Both the position numbers and the translations under genes were made by a program. Shown here piece after piece: positions 17,394-25,629 of a DNA stretch of 38,453 bases (position 1 is the first letter of the stretch; each line of letters starts with the position of its first letter). Under the pieces are notes generated by a model, which saw only the letters and a list, made by a program, of their open reading frames with translations, was not told the DNA's origin and made no database searches. This stretch comes from Bog-159 sp049511415 (GTDB lineage: Bacteria > Acidobacteriota > Terriglobia > Bryobacterales > Bryobacteraceae). Location of the stretch: the NCBI GenBank assembly GCA_049511415.1, contig JBEKYC010000067.1, forward strand, positions 1-38,453, in the 5' to 3' direction.

Positions 17394-18122
17394 ATGAGCG
17401 TGGAATGGTTCACTTATCCCGACCCGCCCGCCACGGCGGCCGCCTGCGCCGTCCATATCAGCGGGCTGCTGGAACAGGCGCTCGCCGGACAGGAACATGC
17501 CACCATCGCCGTGTCCGGCGGTTCGACCCCCAAATTGCTCTTCCGCAGCCTGGTGGCTTCCGGGTTCCAGTGGCAGCGCGTACACCTGTTTTTCGTGGAC
17601 GACCGCTGCGTTCCGTCCGACGATCCGGAAAGCAACTACCGTTTGGCTAACGAAAACCTCATCATGCCGGGGCACATTCCGGCCGCGCAGGTGCATCGTA
17701 TCCACGGCGAGATCCGGCCGGAAACCGCCGCGCAGCAGTACACGGATGACATCCGCAACTTCTTCGGACTGGAAGAGGGCGAGCAGCCGCATTTCGACGT
17801 GGTGCAATGCGGCCTGGGTCCGGACGCGCACACCGCCAGCTTGTTTCCCGGCGAGGCGGCCATCGAGGACCATGATCACATTGCCGCCGCCGTCTACATT
17901 CCCAAGATGCCTTCCAAGTGGCGCGTCACGCTGCTGCCCGCGGCGCTGCTGGCCGCCAAGAATACGGTGTTCCTGGTCAGCGGGGCGGATAAGGCGCCCG
18001 CCGTGGGTAACGTCTTCCACCAGGAATTCGATCCCAAACATTATCCGGCGCAATTGATTTCGCGGCAGAGCCGCCACGTCACCTGGTACCTGGATCAGGC
18101 CGCGGCCGCCGAGTTGGCCTAA
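17394..18122 (+). CDS. pgl: 6-phosphogluconolactonase
   Basis: The 242-residue protein has the DevB/SOL-type lactonase motifs VSGGSTPK (40-47), FFVDDRCVP (66-74) and GLGPDAHTASLFPG (140-153). It hydrolyses 6-phosphogluconolactone, the product of the zwf enzyme two genes upstream. It starts nine bases after opcA without a clear ribosome binding site. The related glucosamine-6-phosphate deaminases have different catalytic motifs, and the context settles the call. Its last four bases overlap the end of the opposing nucleotidyltransferase gene. Confidence 0.92.
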   Translation: MSVEWFTYPDPPATAAACAVHISGLLEQALAGQEHATIAVSGGSTPKLLFRSLVASGFQWQRVHLFFVDDRCVPSDDPESNYRLANENLIMPGHIPAAQVHRIHGEIRPETAAQQYTDDIRNFFGLEEGEQPHFDVVQCGLGPDAHTASLFPGEAAIEDHDHIAAAVYIPKMPSKWRVTLLPAALLAAKNTVFLVSGADKAPAVGNVFHQEFDPKHYPAQLISRQSRHVTWYLDQAAAAELA

Positions 18123-18937
18123 TCGCTCCCCTTCCCGTAGTTCTCCAACATCGCCCGTGAGATTTCCGCGGAGGTTGGCCACACCCCACCTCGGGCTCCG
18201 CCGCGCCGCTGGTATTTGCCCAGCGCATCAACGTCAGGCTGAACCACCTGGTCGCCGTCGAGAAATACAAAGCCTACGGCGTCGCTCGGGATGCGGCTGA
18301 TAAACCGCTCCGCATCCGCGAGCATATTGCGGACCGCTTGGTGCAACGCGGGCACGTTTAGAGGCCGTTGGGTCGCAAGCACGTGGAATTCTTCCGTCGT
18401 AAACCGGCTGTGCCGCGTTATGTCCGCGAGCATCTCTTCCGGCGACTGCCCCGGAAAGCGTCCCACTGCCGCGCAAATGACGGCGCCCAGAGGCAGAATC
18501 CCATCATGAATAGTCACCAGGTCGACTACGTCGCGCGGCTCCCGCCGGTCGGCCGCGGCGGACGCCTTGTTGGTTGCCAGATCGACCGGGTGGAGAACAT
18601 ATCCGAACAATTCATCCGTCTGCGCGGGAAAGAAACGGAAGTCGCTGTCGGCTACCCATTCCAATTGCATGACCTCGCCAAGACCCTCCACCTGGGCCTG
18701 ACGCCGGCCGGTCTGAATCCTGCGCCATGACAAGTTGAGTCCCGCCTCCGTCAAGGCACGAGCGTCGGTGCCAGCCGCAGCCTCCAGCCGCTCCTCCGAG
18801 TCATGAAAAATATCGATGTCGCTGGAGAATCGCGGTCCGTCCCGATTCAACGCAACGCCGCCGGCCAGGTAGCTGTCAGGGCTACGTCCAGCCGCCAGCA
18901 CTCTCAATGCGTGGGATTGCAGCTTAGTGAGGGGCAC
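18119..18937 (-). CDS. Nucleotidyltransferase of AbiEii/AbiGii-like type
   Basis: The 272-residue protein has the polymerase-beta-like nucleotidyltransferase signature: G26-G27 in YLAGGVALN, followed by FSSDIDIF with D40 and D42. Relatives include the AbiEii abortive-infection toxins and other minimal nucleotidyltransferases that modify tRNA or proteins. The start is a GTG at 18935-18937 with GAGAGA seven bases upstream. The gene begins inside the last 14 bases of a 71-residue gene, a toxin-antitoxin-like arrangement. The partner does not look like the AbiEi antitoxin, so this is not a standard AbiE pair. Whether it is a toxin is inference. Confidence 0.65.
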   Translation of the reverse strand: MPLTKLQSHALRVLAAGRSPDSYLAGGVALNRDGPRFSSDIDIFHDSEERLEAAAGTDARALTEAGLNLSWRRIQTGRRQAQVEGLGEVMQLEWVADSDFRFFPAQTDELFGYVLHPVDLATNKASAAADRREPRDVVDLVTIHDGILPLGAVICAAVGRFPGQSPEEMLADITRHSRFTTEEFHVLATQRPLNVPALHQAVRNMLADAERFISRIPSDAVGFVFLDGDQVVQPDVDALGKYQRRGGARGGVWPTSAEISRAMLENYGKGSD

Positions 18938-19139
18938 GGCACAATCTCTCGATCTCTTCCGCCAGGCGGCGTCCCGCCATTCCCCCGTGTGTTCTTAGGG
19001 CCCTGGTGATCGCCAAGGCGTCGGCGGGGGTGGGGTCGTCAACTGGCTGCATGTTCCAAAGCGCGCGCGCGCCGAATTCCGCAAAGGCGCGGCGGTAGAG
19101 ATCGGCATAACTCTCGCGCGGTGACGACTCCGCAGTCAT
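18924..19139 (-). CDS. Small partner protein of the nucleotidyltransferase, function unknown
   Basis: The 71-residue protein is chosen from the ATG at 19137-19139. A TTG 39 bases further upstream is possible but adds a poor N-terminus. It is mostly helical by eye, with acidic and basic residues mixed, and ends RLAEEIERLCRAPH. I see no helix-turn-helix, no ribbon-helix-helix and no signal. A central PTPADALAITRALRTHG stretch looks like a helix cap plus helix. It overlaps the nucleotidyltransferase start by 14 bases, so the two are surely co-translated. Antitoxin or targeting roles are both open. Confidence 0.6.
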   Translation of the reverse strand: MTAESSPRESYADLYRRAFAEFGARALWNMQPVDDPTPADALAITRALRTHGGMAGRRLAEEIERLCRAPH

Positions 19140-19149
19140 TGGTGCTTCT

Positions 19150-19178
19150 TTTTTAGCACGGCTGGGGCCGCGCCGCAA
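19150..19178 (-). promoter_or_regulatory. Candidate promoter of the nucleotidyltransferase pair
   Basis: On the minus strand TTGCGG (19173-19178) and TAAAAA (19150-19155) are spaced by exactly 17 bases. The start would fall near 19143, about four bases before the ATG of the small partner. It shares the 59-base divergent gap with thiG. Confidence 0.4.
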
Positions 19179-19185
19179 ATCGGCT

Positions 19186-19191
19186 TACAAT
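19186..19191 (+). promoter_or_regulatory. Candidate -10 element of thiG
   Basis: TACAAT is a good -10 hexamer placed seven bases before the thiG ATG, so the transcript would begin at or just before the start codon. No Shine-Dalgarno sequence exists before thiG, which agrees with leaderless translation. The -35 region is poor. Confidence 0.4.
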
Positions 19192-19198
19192 CAGATTT

Positions 19199-19981
19199 AT
19201 GCCTGACACTGCTCTCACCATCGCCGGTCGCGCATTCCATTCCCGGCTCATCGTGGGTACTGGGAAATACCGCAGCTTCCCGGAGATGGCTCGCTGCCAT
19301 CAGGCCACCGGCGCGGACATGGTCACCGTCGCCGTGCGCCGCGTCAATCTCACGGATCGCTCCAAGGAATCCCTCATCGATTACATCGACCGGGCCAAAA
19401 TCTTCATCCTGCCCAATACCGCCGGTTGCTATACCGCGGACGATGCCATCCGGACCGCGCGCCTGGCGCGCGAGGTGGGCCTCTCCAACTGGATCAAGCT
19501 GGAGGTCATCGGCGACGAAAAGACCCTCTTTCCGGATAACGAAGGCTTGCTCGAAGCCACTCGCGTGCTTGTAAAAGAAGGCTTCGTGGTGCTGCCGTAT
19601 ACCAACGACGATGTCGTGAACGCGCGTAAACTGATGGATGCCGGCGCCGCCGCCGTCATGCCCCTGGCCGCGCCCATAGGCTCCGGATTGGGCGTGCAGA
19701 ACGCCGCCAATCTGCGCATCCTGCGCGAGATGATCACCACCGTGCCCATGATCGTGGATGCCGGCGTGGGCACCGCTTCCGACGCGGCCATCGCCATGGA
19801 ATTGGGCGCCGACGGCGTCCTGATGAATACCGCCATCGCCGCCGCCGAAGACCCCGTCAGCATGGCTCAGGCCATGAAGTTGGGGGTCGAAGCCGGGCGC
19901 CTTGCCTATCTGGCCGGCCGTATGCCCAGGAAACTCTACGCCAGCGCCAGCAGCCCGCTGGCCGGCGTGATCGGCGCCTAA
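19199..19981 (+). CDS. thiG: Thiazole synthase
   Basis: The 260-residue TIM-barrel protein has the standard ThiG opening (SRLIVGTGKY), the Schiff-base lysine K100 in NWIKLEVIGD, and phosphate-binding loops PIGSGLG and DAGVGTASDAA. ThiG builds the thiazole phosphate of thiamine from deoxyxylulose phosphate, dehydroglycine and ThiS thiocarboxylate. The family's usual neighbours thiS, thiH/thiO and thiC are absent, and no TPP riboswitch can fit in the 59-base upstream gap. It meets the response-regulator gene tail to tail with nine bases between. Confidence 0.95.
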   Translation: MPDTALTIAGRAFHSRLIVGTGKYRSFPEMARCHQATGADMVTVAVRRVNLTDRSKESLIDYIDRAKIFILPNTAGCYTADDAIRTARLAREVGLSNWIKLEVIGDEKTLFPDNEGLLEATRVLVKEGFVVLPYTNDDVVNARKLMDAGAAAVMPLAAPIGSGLGVQNAANLRILREMITTVPMIVDAGVGTASDAAIAMELGADGVLMNTAIAAAEDPVSMAQAMKLGVEAGRLAYLAGRMPRKLYASASSPLAGVIGA

Positions 19982-19990
19982 ATCCGGGAG

Positions 19991-20665
19991 TTACGGCAAG
20001 AATCGGTAGCCCACGCCATGCACCGTCAGAAAGTGCTTCGGCACATTCGGCTCGGCTTCCAGTTTCTGCCGTAGCTTCACCACGTGCGCGTCCACCGTGC
20101 GCGTGTTGGGGAAGAATTCATAGCCCCACACGGAATTGAGTATCATGTCGCGGGTCAGCGGGCGGTCCGGATTCTGCAAGAAATAGGTCAACAGGTTATA
20201 TTCGGCCGGCGTCAGCTTCAACTCTTCGCCCCGCCGCGTGACTACCCGCCGCTCCACGTCCACCTCCACGTCGCCGAAGTGCACCACCTTGCGCGCGTCC
20301 GGCGACGAGCGCCGCAGCACCGCGCGGATGCGCGCCAACAGTTCCCGCGTGCCGAACGGCTTCACCAGATAATCGTCCGCGCCGATTTCGAGCAGCAGCA
20401 CCTTGTCGATCTCATCGCCTAGCGCGCTCAGCACGATGATGGGTGTGGCCACGTGCCCGGCCCGCAATTGCTTGCAGATCTCCACGCCGCTCATCCCCGG
20501 CAGGCGCAGATCCACCAGGATCAGTTCCGGCTTCAGCATCACGGACTTTTCGTATCCGGTGCGCCCGTCGGCCACCAGCACCGCGCGAAAACCCTCTTGC
20601 TCCAACAGCACGCCGATGGTGTCGCGCAGGCTTTCGTCGTCGTCGATTACCAGGATGGTCTGCAT
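19991..20665 (-). CDS. OmpR/PhoB-family response regulator (orphan)
   Basis: The 224-residue protein has an N-terminal receiver domain with acidic pocket D8-D10, phospho-acceptor D52, S80 and K102. A C-terminal winged-helix DNA-binding domain (about 126-224) ends HGVGYRFLP. It should be a phosphorylation-controlled transcription factor. No histidine kinase gene is adjacent, so partner and targets are unknown. The upstream gene on the same strand is the TMTC-like membrane protein, 66 bases away, with a separate -10-like TACAAT in between. Confidence 0.9.
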   Translation of the reverse strand: MQTILVIDDDESLRDTIGVLLEQEGFRAVLVADGRTGYEKSVMLKPELILVDLRLPGMSGVEICKQLRAGHVATPIIVLSALGDEIDKVLLLEIGADDYLVKPFGTRELLARIRAVLRRSSPDARKVVHFGDVEVDVERRVVTRRGEELKLTPAEYNLLTYFLQNPDRPLTRDMILNSVWGYEFFPNTRTVDAHVVKLRQKLEAEPNVPKHFLTVHGVGYRFLP

Positions 20666-20680
20666 TCGCCGATGCTAACT

Positions 20681-20686
20681 ATTGTA
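20681..20686 (-). promoter_or_regulatory. Candidate -10 element of the response regulator
   Basis: The minus-strand hexamer TACAAT would give a start near 20674 and a leader of about nine bases. No clear -35 is seen. It suggests the regulator need not depend on read-through from the upstream TPR gene. Confidence 0.35.
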
Positions 20687-20731
20687 GCGAAGCGCCATTT
20701 CCAGACTTGTAAATGTTCGGTAAACGGACTT

Positions 20732-22852
20732 TCACCGGGCGGTTCCGCGACGGTACATCTCCAGCTTCGTCTGCATCTCCCGCGCCGCGTCCAGTTGCCC
20801 CGCCGCGCGTGCCACCGCCAGCGCATCTTCGGCCGATTTCGCCGCCTCAGGGAAACGGTTCGCCGCCGCGTAGGCCATAGCCAGCGTTTCCAGAAACGCC
20901 GCATCGCGATTGCCCGTGATGGCGCAGGCGCGGGATGCCAGGTCAATGGCGCGACTCGGATCGCCTCCGTCCGCGGCCGGCAGCGTCGCCAGCAGTTTGG
21001 CGTAACTGCCCAGCGCCTGCGCGTATTCGGGCCTCAGCCGCAACGCCTCTTCGTAATGCGCCATCGCCTCCCGCGTCCGGCCGTTTTGCGAAAGCGCGTA
21101 GGCCAGGTTGTTATGCGTGTCGGCCGAATCCGGCGCCAGCTTCAGTGCCTGCTCCCAATGCTCGATAGCCTCTCCCGTCTTCCCCTCCAGCGCCAGTGCG
21201 ATGCCGAGGTTGTTCTGCACCTCCGCGAAATCCGGCTTGATCCGCAGCGCCTCCCGCCACTCCGCAATCGCATCCTTGATTTTTCCCTGCTGCGCCAGGG
21301 CGTAGCCCAGATTGAGGTGCGCTTCGGGCAGATCCGGCCGCAGACGGACAGCCTTTTCGAGATACTTTTGCGAATCCGGGGCCTTGCCGGAAAGCGCCAG
21401 CACATGCCCCAGGTTGTTCAGCGCATCCACGTAGTTCGGATTCTCTTCCACGGCTTTCTGATAATGCGCGATAGCTTCTTCTGTCTGATTGCTGCTCTCC
21501 AGCGCGCGTCCCAGATCGTACTGGCCCCGCGGATTGCCGGGCCGCTTGTCCACCGTGTCCTGCCAGATGGCCAGATCGGAAGCATAGTCGGCGTTGCGCC
21601 GGATCGTGATGGTCGTCAACAAAACGGCGATCAGCCCACAAGCCATCCACACCGCCATGGGCCCCGCCCACTTACTGACTGGCCCAAATGCGCCGGCTAC
21701 AACCAACGTCACGACGGCCGCCAGCGACAGATACATCCTGTGCTCCGCGGCCAGATCCGCGATGGGTATGAAGCTTGAGGTCGGGATCAGAATGATGAAA
21801 AACCAGGCGCCCAGATAGCCTAGCGCAGGCTTCCGGCGCCACGCCCAAATGGTAGCGGCCAACAAGGCGCCCACCATCAACAGTTGGGCAAAGACCTCGC
21901 CAAAAGAACGGGCCGCCGGCCAGCCATAATCGAGACACAACCCCGCCGGCCAGAATACCAGTTGCAGGTAGTGCAGGATTACGCCGGCCTGTGTCATCGC
22001 GTAGGTTAACGGCGCCGCGCCCGCATATGCGAATCCGGCGCTCTCTTTCCATTCCGCGGGCGCTTGCGCCAGCAGCAGCGGATAGAGCAGGCAGGCCGCC
22101 GCCAGTGCGGCGTACAATCCCCATCGGCGGCGCATCGATTCGCCCCATGATTTTGAAAGAAAGATGCGGTCGTACAGCGCCACTATAACCGGAGCCGTCA
22201 GTATGACGCCCTTGCAGCCGAGTCCCAGACAGAAGCTCGCTACGCCGGCGGCCTGCCACCATGCGGCGCGCGGCGAGTCACCGCCGCGAATGACGCAATA
22301 GAGCACCAGCAGATAGAACAGTCCCATCAACGATTCGCCGCGCTGAATGGTGTAAGTGACACTCTCGGTTTGAATCGGGTGCACCAGCCAGATAAGCGCA
22401 ATGAATCCGGAAAGCCAGTTGGCGTAAGGTCCGAACCGTTCTCGTAGCAGGTTCGAAAGAAAAGTACGGCGCAACACGCCGTAAAGAGTAAGAGCCGCGG
22501 CGATGTGCACGGCCAGGTTGAGCAGATGATATCCCAGCGGATGCAACTGGCCGATCGCATAATTCAGTGCCACCGACAGGTAAATAACGGGCCGGGAGGA
22601 GTGCAGCAGATAGGGCCAGGGAGGCCACAGCGCGCGAATCTTGGCGTTTTCGACTATATGAAATCGATCGTCAAAGATGAAAGGAACCAGCAGCGAATTG
22701 TAATACGCCGCCACGCCAAACAAGATGATGGCTGCCTTCACCCATGTGCCGGCGATGTCTGCATGGCGTCTGGGCGGGGGTTCGACTGGGGCGGATATCT
22801 TAGCTGCCGATGCCTTCCGGGAGGTTCGTTTGGGCACAACAGTACCTCTCAT
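20732..22852 (-). CDS. Multi-pass membrane protein with C-terminal TPR repeats (TMTC-like)
   Basis: The 706-residue protein has a basic N-terminus, about ten hydrophobic segments between residues 37 and 415, and at least five 34-residue tetratricopeptide repeats from about 440 to 609. FIFDDRFHIVEN (59-69), HPIQTESVTYTIQRGESL (158-175) and AEHRMYLS (369-376) match the pattern of TMTC-type and other GT-C glycosyltransferases, in which the first-loop aspartates are catalytic. I infer sugar transfer from a lipid carrier to an envelope protein, with the TPRs binding the partner. The next gene in the opposite direction is UDP-glucose dehydrogenase, which fits a sugar-coating role but proves nothing. 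Confidence 0.75.
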   Translation of the reverse strand: MRGTVVPKRTSRKASAAKISAPVEPPPRRHADIAGTWVKAAIILFGVAAYYNSLLVPFIFDDRFHIVENAKIRALWPPWPYLLHSSRPVIYLSVALNYAIGQLHPLGYHLLNLAVHIAAALTLYGVLRRTFLSNLLRERFGPYANWLSGFIALIWLVHPIQTESVTYTIQRGESLMGLFYLLVLYCVIRGGDSPRAAWWQAAGVASFCLGLGCKGVILTAPVIVALYDRIFLSKSWGESMRRRWGLYAALAAACLLYPLLLAQAPAEWKESAGFAYAGAAPLTYAMTQAGVILHYLQLVFWPAGLCLDYGWPAARSFGEVFAQLLMVGALLAATIWAWRRKPALGYLGAWFFIILIPTSSFIPIADLAAEHRMYLSLAAVVTLVVAGAFGPVSKWAGPMAVWMACGLIAVLLTTITIRRNADYASDLAIWQDTVDKRPGNPRGQYDLGRALESSNQTEEAIAHYQKAVEENPNYVDALNNLGHVLALSGKAPDSQKYLEKAVRLRPDLPEAHLNLGYALAQQGKIKDAIAEWREALRIKPDFAEVQNNLGIALALEGKTGEAIEHWEQALKLAPDSADTHNNLAYALSQNGRTREAMAHYEEALRLRPEYAQALGSYAKLLATLPAADGGDPSRAIDLASRACAITGNRDAAFLETLAMAYAAANRFPEAAKSAEDALAVARAAGQLDAAREMQTKLEMYRRGTAR

Positions 22853-22924
22853 TGTACGGCATCCTCCGGGTAGTCAATCGCACCCATGATAAGCTCAATA
22901 ATCAACCCGGCTTACGGGTGACAC

Positions 22925-24355
22925 ATGCGAGTCACGGTTATCGGAACTGGATACGTCGGGACAGTCACGGGCGCCTGCCTGTCCTATTGCGGCCATCGCG
23001 TCACGTGCATGGACACGGACGCGCGCAAGATCGAAATGCTGTGCCGCGGTGAAATGCCTATCTATGAGCCGTGCCTGGACGAGCTTCTGCGGCAGGCCGC
23101 CCGCCGCGGCGGCATTGATTTCACCACCGAGCTGGACGGCGCCGCGGGCGAGAGCGACGTGATCTTCATCGCCGTAGGCACGCCGCCGCTGGCTTCGGGT
23201 GAAGCAAACTTGGGTTACCTGGAAGCGGCCGCGCGTAGCATCGGCGCGGCCATGGACGATTCCAAGTTCCGCGTGGTGGTGAACAAATCCACCGTTCCGG
23301 TGGGCAGCGGCAACCTGGTGGAAACGCTGGTGCGCGAGGGCATACGCGACTCGCACCCGGCCGACCTGAAACGTATCCGCTTCGGCGTGGCCAGCAATCC
23401 GGAGTTCCTGCGCGAGGGTAGCGCCATCGCCGATTCGCTGTACCCGGACCGCATCGTGATTGGGGCCGAAGAGGATTGTACGCTGCATCTGATGCGCGAG
23501 TTGTATGCCCCCCTGGTGGCGCAGAACTTCGACGCGCCGGCGTTTTTGCCGCGTCCGGCCGGCATGGGTCCGGTGCCGGTGGTGACCACCACGCTGACCA
23601 GCGCGGAGATGATCAAGTATGCGGCCAATGCGTTTCTGGCGGTGAAAATCGGCTTCGCCAACGAAGTGGCCAATATCTGCGAGCGCGTGGGCGCGGAGGC
23701 GCCGGAGGTGATGGCCGGCATCGGTCTGGACGCCCGCATCGGCGCGCGCTTTTTGAATCCCGGAGTCGGCTGGGGCGGCAGTTGTTTCGGCAAGGATATC
23801 CAATCGCTGCTGCACACCGCGCGCGAGTACGGTTATCAAAGCCGCCTGCTCGAAGCGGCGCTGGAAGTGAACCGCGCGCAGCGCCAGTTGGTGATCCAGA
23901 AGCTGCAGGAGAAGCTCTTCATCCTGAAGGGACGCACCATCGCGCTGCTGGGCCTGGCGTTCAAGCCGGAGACCGACGACCTGCGCGACGCGCCCAGCCT
24001 GCAGATCGCCGAACGCCTGTTGCAGATGGGCGCGCGGGTGAAGGTGTACGATCCCATCGCCATGCCGGCTTGCCGCGAGAATCATCCGTCGCTGCGCATT
24101 CAATATTGCGAGTCGGCGGAGCAAGCCGCGGAGGATGCCGACGCTCTCGTGCTGGTGACGGAATGGAAGCAGTTCGCGCGGCTGGATCTGCACGGCATGG
24201 CGCAGCGCATGGCGCGCGCGATCTTGGTGGATGGCCGCAACCTCTTCGATCCGGAAGCCGCCCGCCAGGCCGGCTTCGACTATTGCGGCATCGGCCGTCC
24301 GCAGCGCGCGGCGCGCGGTAATGGCGCGGCTGCAAGCCACGAGGTCGCGCGCTGA
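22925..24355 (+). CDS. ugd: UDP-glucose 6-dehydrogenase
   Basis: The 476-residue protein has the NAD-binding motif GTGYVG at 7-12, KSTVPVGS at 121-128, NPEFLREG at 158-165, K231 and the catalytic cysteine C287 in GWGGSCFGKD. The usual motif is GGSCFPKD, so proline is replaced by glycine next to the active site. It oxidises UDP-glucose to UDP-glucuronate for exopolysaccharide or lipopolysaccharide sugars. A stretch near residues 205-220 (rich in proline) looks like a small insertion against the common form. The last 25 residues are a loose tail. Confidence 0.92.
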   Translation: MRVTVIGTGYVGTVTGACLSYCGHRVTCMDTDARKIEMLCRGEMPIYEPCLDELLRQAARRGGIDFTTELDGAAGESDVIFIAVGTPPLASGEANLGYLEAAARSIGAAMDDSKFRVVVNKSTVPVGSGNLVETLVREGIRDSHPADLKRIRFGVASNPEFLREGSAIADSLYPDRIVIGAEEDCTLHLMRELYAPLVAQNFDAPAFLPRPAGMGPVPVVTTTLTSAEMIKYAANAFLAVKIGFANEVANICERVGAEAPEVMAGIGLDARIGARFLNPGVGWGGSCFGKDIQSLLHTAREYGYQSRLLEAALEVNRAQRQLVIQKLQEKLFILKGRTIALLGLAFKPETDDLRDAPSLQIAERLLQMGARVKVYDPIAMPACRENHPSLRIQYCESAEQAAEDADALVLVTEWKQFARLDLHGMAQRMARAILVDGRNLFDPEAARQAGFDYCGIGRPQRAARGNGAAASHEVAR

Positions 24356-24403
24356 TCCCGTAAGACCGAGCGCTGCCGCAGTTGCTGATTCCTCGCTAGG
24401 CAT

Positions 24404-24423
24404 TACAATGCCGGTTGGAGGAA
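24404..24423 (+). promoter_or_regulatory. Candidate -10 and ribosome binding site of the MetE-like gene
   Basis: TACAAT (24404-24409) would start RNA near 24416, right at GGAGGAA (24417-24423), a strong Shine-Dalgarno sequence four bases before the TTG start at 24428. The leader would be only about 12 bases. The ribosome binding site decides the unusual TTG start. Confidence 0.45.
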
Positions 24424-24427
24424 CGCT

Positions 24428-25624
24428 TTGTTCACCGCTACCGCCGATCTGATTCTGCCCAGCACGACTACCGGATCGTTTCCGCGTCCGCGCTGGTTTG
24501 ATGTAAGCATGTGGGGCCGGCCGATGGATACCTGCATGCTCGATATCCGCTTCCGCGAGAAGTTCCAGGACGCCATGGCCGTGCTCATCGCCGACCAGGA
24601 ACGCGCCGGGCTGGACGTCCTGACGCACGGCGACCTGCATGTCGACGAAGACCTGGCCGGCCGCGCCTGGCACCACTATCCCCTGCAACGCTGGACCGGC
24701 TTCGAAGGCGACCATCTGCAGCCCGAAGAGACCACCGCGCCGTGGTTGCACTATCCGCCCGGCACGCTGCTCAACGAGATCTACACCGGCTGGCGCTGGC
24801 CGCACGTTACCGGCAAAATCGAGCATCGCCCGCTCGACTATCCCAAGATCTGGAGGCTTGCCCAGGCCAAAACCCGCAAGCCCGTGAAGTTCGGCACGTG
24901 CTGCTCGCAGGTCATGGCGCTGTTTCTTGATATACACACGCCGCACTACACCGACAAGCGCCAGGTGATCTGGGACATGGCGGAAGCCATGAACAAGGAG
25001 TTGCTCGCGTTGCGCGACGCCGGCTGCCGGTGCATACAGATCGAAGAGCCGACCTTCCACTTCATGGCCAACACCTACGGCAAGGATCACGACGAGGTGA
25101 AGTTCATGGTGGACGCCTTCAATCGCGAGGTGCAGGGCCTCGATGACGTGGAGCTGTGGATTCACACCTGCTGGGGCAATCCGAATATGCAGCGCGTCAT
25201 GGAAGACACCAGCTACGCCAACTCGCTGGAGATCTACCTGGAGCGCTGCCGCGGCGACGTCTGGACGCTGGAGATGAAGGACCGCAATCAGCAGGATCTG
25301 GCGCTGTTCGAACCGTTCAAGCACGATCTGAAGAAGAAGATCTGCATCGGCGCCGTGAGCCATCGCGTGCTGCAGGCCGACACGCCGCAGGACGTGGCCG
25401 CCGAGATCCGCAAGGCGCTCCGCTACATCCCGGCAGAGAAGTTGATCGTGTCCAGCGACTGCGGCTTCGGCCGCCAGGGCTGCAATCGCGAGATCGCATT
25501 CTACAAGGCCAGCGCCATCGCCCAGGGCTGCAATATCGTGCGCCGCGAGCTCGGCCTCAAGGAGACCTATGTGCCGGCCGCCGACCCGATGTTGCAGGTC
25601 GACGTGGTGCCGGGGCGAAAGTAA
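24428..25624 (+). CDS. Zinc-dependent methyltransferase of the cobalamin-independent methionine synthase family
   Basis: The 398-residue protein matches only the C-terminal, catalytic half of MetE-type enzymes. The zinc ligands are visible as H246-x-C248 in WIHTCWGN, E282 in TLEMKD and C345 in SSDCGFGR. Short proteins of this family include archaeal-type methionine synthases and epoxyalkane:coenzyme M transferases. They use zinc to activate a thiol. The methyl donor and thiol acceptor cannot be told here, and there is no N-terminal folate-binding half. It starts at TTG with a strong GGAGGAA. The operator of the HigBA-like locus begins five bases after its stop. Confidence 0.8.
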   Translation: MFTATADLILPSTTTGSFPRPRWFDVSMWGRPMDTCMLDIRFREKFQDAMAVLIADQERAGLDVLTHGDLHVDEDLAGRAWHHYPLQRWTGFEGDHLQPEETTAPWLHYPPGTLLNEIYTGWRWPHVTGKIEHRPLDYPKIWRLAQAKTRKPVKFGTCCSQVMALFLDIHTPHYTDKRQVIWDMAEAMNKELLALRDAGCRCIQIEEPTFHFMANTYGKDHDEVKFMVDAFNREVQGLDDVELWIHTCWGNPNMQRVMEDTSYANSLEIYLERCRGDVWTLEMKDRNQQDLALFEPFKHDLKKKICIGAVSHRVLQADTPQDVAAEIRKALRYIPAEKLIVSSDCGFGRQGCNREIAFYKASAIAQGCNIVRRELGLKETYVPAADPMLQVDVVPGRK

Positions 25625-25629
25625 TAGCC

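Noticed and set aside
19140..19198. TPP riboswitch before thiG
   Set aside because: Only 59 bases separate thiG from the divergent gene, and the conserved THI-box sequences are absent.
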